From: Tardiphaga sp.
Lineage (GTDB): Bacteria; Pseudomonadota; Alphaproteobacteria; Rhizobiales; Xanthobacteraceae
DNA: 7,483 nucleotides
Direction: 5' to 3'
NCBI GenBank assembly: GCA_028290325.1
Contig: JAQGJY010000180.1
Coordinates: forward strand, 1-7,483
The first letter of the stretch is position 1, and every line of letters begins with the position of its first letter. The notes under the pieces were generated by a model. The model was not told the origin of the DNA and ran no database searches. It was given only the letters and a program-made list of their open reading frames with translations. Positions 4,901-7,483 of the stretch are shown piece by piece. Both the position numbers and the translations under genes were made by a program.

Positions 4901-7483
4901 ATGAGCATCGTCGAGCCGGCGCTGCGGACCACGAGAACAACCTGTCCCTATTGCGGGGTCGGTTGTGGCGTGCTCGCGACCGCCGATGGCCGTGGCGGGG
5001 CGGCGATCGCGGGCGACACCGAGCACCCGGCGAATTTCGGGCGGCTATGCTCGAAGGGATCGGCGCTGGGCGAGACGCTGTCGCTCGAGCGCCGTCTGCT
5101 GCATCCGATGATCCGCTGCCGCGACGGCAACATGGAGCGCGTCGCCTGGGCCGATGCGCTCGATCATGTCGCGCATCGTCTCGAGCACATCGTCAAGCGC
5201 GACGGCCCGAACGCCGTGGCGTTCTATCTCTCCGGCCAGTTGCTCACGGAAGATTATTATGTCGCCAACAAACTGATGAAAGGCTTCATCGGCAGCGGCA
5301 ACGTCGATACCAATTCGCGTTTGTGCATGGCGTCCTCGGTCGCCGGCCATCGCCGCGCGTTCGGCGCGGATACCGTGCCCGGCAATTACGAGGATCTCGA
5401 TCAGGCCGACCTGCTGGTGCTGGTCGGCTCCAACGCGGCGTGGTGCCACCCGATTTTGTATCAGCGCATGCTGGCGAACAAACAGACGCGCGGCGCGCGC
5501 TTGGTCGTGATCGATCCGCGCCGCACCGATACGGTCGGCGAGGGCGATCTGTTTCTCGGCGTCAAGCCCGGCACCGACACGGCGTTGTTTTCGGGCTTGC
5601 TGACGTACCTCGCGGACAACGGAGCGCTCGATCGCGGCTACATCAACGATCATACCGAGGGCTTCGAGGCGGCGCTGGCGCGCGCGCGCCAGATCGCCGG
5701 CAGCGTCACGACGACGGCGCTGGCGACAGGCCTGGCGGAAGCCGACGTCGCGACCTTCTTCCAGATGTTCAAGGCGACGCCGCGTGTCGTCACGCTCTAT
5801 TCGCAGGGCGTCAACCAGTCGGCGCAGGGCACCGACAAGGTCAATGCGATCGTCAATTGCCATCTCGCCACCGGGCGCATCGGCAAGATCGGTGCATCGC
5901 CGTTCTCGTTAACCGGTCAGCCGAACGCGATGGGCGGCCGCGAGGTCGGCGGCCTCGCCAATCAGCTCGCCGCGCATATGAATTTCACGCCGCCGGACAT
6001 CGACCGCGTGCGGCGGTTCTGGAAGGCTCCACGCATCGCGACGCATGAAGGGCTCAAGGCGGTTCAGATGTTCGAGGCGATCGGTCGCAACGAAATCAAG
6101 GCGCTGTGGGTGATGGGCACCAATCCGGCCGTGTCGCTGCCGGACGCCGATGCCGCGCGCGCCGCGATGAAAAAACTCGATCTGCTGGTCATCTCCGAGA
6201 ACGTGCTGTCGAACGACACGATCAATGGCGGCGCCGATGTGCTGCTGCCCGCGCAAGCGTGGGGCGAAAAATCCGGCACCGTGACCAATTCCGAGCGGCG
6301 GATCTCCCGCCAGCGCGCCTTCCTCGCGCCGCCCGGCGAGGCCAAGCCGGACTGGTGGATCGTCAGCGAGATCGCCAAACGCCTCGGATTCGGCGCGAGC
6401 TTCGCGTTCGGCTCGGCGGCCGATATATTTCGCGAACATGCCGCGCTGTCGGGCTTCGAGAACGATGGCGCGCGCGATTTCGATATTGGCGGTCTCGCGC
6501 AGATGGCCGATAGCGCCTTCGACGCGATGTCGCCCGTGCTGTGGCCGATGCGCGCCGGCGCCCGCGGATCGCAGGCCAGATTTTTCGCCGAAGGCGGCTT
6601 CTACACCAGCGACAAGAAGGCGCGCTTCATCGCGCCGGAAATGCCGTCGTTGAAAGGCGAGACCAGCGCCGCGTGGCCGCTGCGCCTGAACACCGGCCGC
6701 ATTCGCGATCAGTGGCACACCATGACGCGGACGGGTGAAAGCCCGCGTCTCGGCCAGCATCTGCCGGAGCCGTTCGTCGAGGTGCATCCCCACGATGCCG
6801 CCGGCGCCCGACTCGTCGATGGCGGTTTCGCGCGCGTCGCGACCGATTACGGCCACTGCATTTTGAAAGTCGTGGTCAGCGAGCGCCAGCAGCGCGGCAT
6901 GCTGTTCGCGCCGATCCACTGGAGCGACGAGACCGCGTCGCATGCCCGCGTCGGTGCTCTGGTCGCGCCGTTCACCGATGCATTTTCGGGGCAGCCGGAA
7001 AACAAGGCGACGCCGGCGACGATTGCGCCGCATCCATTCGCGCAGCGCGGCTTCGTGCTGTCGCGCGCGCCGCTCGCGCTGCCGGACAAGACATGGTGGG
7101 CGCATGTCGCGCTGACCGGCGGCCACGGTTATCTCCTCGCGGACAATGCCAACGTCGCGGCGTGGCGGGATTGGATGGCCGCGCGCCAAGGCGTCGATGT
7201 CTCGGATTATCACGATCCGGCCGCCGGTATCTATCGCGCGGCCAGCTTTGCCGGCGACAGCATCGAGACCTGCGTGTTCGTCGGTCCGGCCGCAGCCGCG
7301 ATCGGCTGGCAGGATGTCGTGACGATGTTCGCCGCCGATGCGCTGTCGGACGATCAACGTCGCATGCTGCTGTCCGGCCGCTCCGCCGATGGATTGGCCA
7401 GCGCCGGACCAACGGTGTGCGCGTGCTTCGGCGTCGGCCGCAACACGATCTGCGATGCGATCGCGGCCGGTGCGCGAACGGCG
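4901..7483 (+). CDS. nasC: Assimilatory nitrate reductase, catalytic subunit (NasC/NasA), 3' end beyond window
   Basis: The 861 codons seen run without a stop to the window edge. The enzyme reduces nitrate to nitrite using bis-MGD molybdenum. An N-terminal [4Fe-4S] motif CPYCGVGC has C15, C18 and C22, with the fourth ligand C50 in LCSKG. C142 in NSRLCMASSV is the probable molybdenum ligand, a cysteine as in Nap/Nas-type reductases. QPNAMGGREVGGLAN and AQAWGEKSGTVTNSE are typical of NasA. The cofactor-binding C-terminal domain starts near residue 592 with LNTGRIRDQWHTMTRTG. At the end, C840-A-C842 followed by FGVGRNTI opens a BFD-like [2Fe-2S] domain whose second Cys pair lies past the window. 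There is no Tat or Sec signal, so the enzyme is cytoplasmic, unlike NapA. The ATG lies 1 nt after the flp stop with only a weak CAGG core (4888-4891), so translation is probably coupled to flp. Formate dehydrogenase is the main alternative; the motifs and context exclude it. Confidence 0.95.
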   Translation, partial: MSIVEPALRTTRTTCPYCGVGCGVLATADGRGGAAIAGDTEHPANFGRLCSKGSALGETLSLERRLLHPMIRCRDGNMERVAWADALDHVAHRLEHIVKRDGPNAVAFYLSGQLLTEDYYVANKLMKGFIGSGNVDTNSRLCMASSVAGHRRAFGADTVPGNYEDLDQADLLVLVGSNAAWCHPILYQRMLANKQTRGARLVVIDPRRTDTVGEGDLFLGVKPGTDTALFSGLLTYLADNGALDRGYINDHTEGFEAALARARQIAGSVTTTALATGLAEADVATFFQMFKATPRVVTLYSQGVNQSAQGTDKVNAIVNCHLATGRIGKIGASPFSLTGQPNAMGGREVGGLANQLAAHMNFTPPDIDRVRRFWKAPRIATHEGLKAVQMFEAIGRNEIKALWVMGTNPAVSLPDADAARAAMKKLDLLVISENVLSNDTINGGADVLLPAQAWGEKSGTVTNSERRISRQRAFLAPPGEAKPDWWIVSEIAKRLGFGASFAFGSAADIFREHAALSGFENDGARDFDIGGLAQMADSAFDAMSPVLWPMRAGARGSQARFFAEGGFYTSDKKARFIAPEMPSLKGETSAAWPLRLNTGRIRDQWHTMTRTGESPRLGQHLPEPFVEVHPHDAAGARLVDGGFARVATDYGHCILKVVVSERQQRGMLFAPIHWSDETASHARVGALVAPFTDAFSGQPENKATPATIAPHPFAQRGFVLSRAPLALPDKTWWAHVALTGGHGYLLADNANVAAWRDWMAARQGVDVSDYHDPAAGIYRAASFAGDSIETCVFVGPAAAAIGWQDVVTMFAADALSDDQRRMLLSGRSADGLASAGPTVCACFGVGRNTICDAIAAGARTA

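Noticed and set aside
3799..4932. Minus-strand open frame of 377 codons opposite the flavoprotein gene
   Set aside because: No domain or plausible start context; explained by GC-rich codon bias of the real gene on the other strand.
4951..6048. Plus-strand open frame of 365 codons inside nasC in another frame
   Set aside because: Arg/Gly-rich translation with no motif. The true frame from 4901 carries the Fe-S and molybdenum-binding residues and runs to the window end.
5909..7357. Long open frame on the minus strand opposite nasC (482 codons)
   Set aside because: Shadow of the nasC frame. Its composition is very Arg/Ala/His-rich and without motifs, and the + strand encodes conserved molybdoenzyme signatures throughout.
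7300..7483. Truncated or broken nasC
   Set aside because: The frame is intact to the last base and stops only because the window ends, in the middle of the C-terminal Fe-S domain.

Overview
The window reads as one assimilatory nitrate operon from a high-GC alphaproteobacterium. Every gene is on the + strand and the spacing is tight. The gene set and order (ABC nitrate transporter, single-domain globin, FAD/NAD(P)H oxidoreductase, molybdenum nitrate reductase) match the known Bradyrhizobium nitrate assimilation / NO detoxification locus (bjgb-flp-nasC). A member of the Bradyrhizobium/Rhodopseudomonas/Afipia group of the Hyphomicrobiales is therefore the best guess. The assignment rests on synteny and protein motifs recalled from memory, not on a search.

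Layout. Positions 1-84 are the tail of an upstream leader or intergenic region with no promoter I can recognise. Next come nrtA (85-1398, Tat-exported nitrate-binding protein), a 63-nt gap holding a strong GC hairpin (1412-1434), nrtB (1462-2379, permease) and nrtC (2391-3185, ATPase). A 37-nt gap leads to a single-domain haemoglobin gene (3223-3648). A flavoprotein reductase with a GTG start follows (3658-4899), and then nasC (4901 to the window end), which is open at the right edge. The nasC frame is uninterrupted for 861 codons and is cut by the window inside its C-terminal Fe-S domain.

How the genes work together. NrtA captures nitrate in the periplasm, and NrtB with NrtC imports it using ATP. 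The flavoprotein probably passes electrons from NAD(P)H to NasC, which reduces nitrate to nitrite in the cytoplasm. The same flavoprotein may also keep the globin haem reduced, so that the globin can remove NO formed from nitrite. No nitrite reductase and no regulator are present, so these must be encoded elsewhere.

The system is not new in kind. The points worth checking are the absence of the MFS transporter gene narK, which I recall lying between the transporter and globin genes in Bradyrhizobium diazoefficiens; the short single-ATPase transporter; the intercistronic hairpin after nrtA; and the split of the electron-transfer modules between the flavoprotein and NasC.
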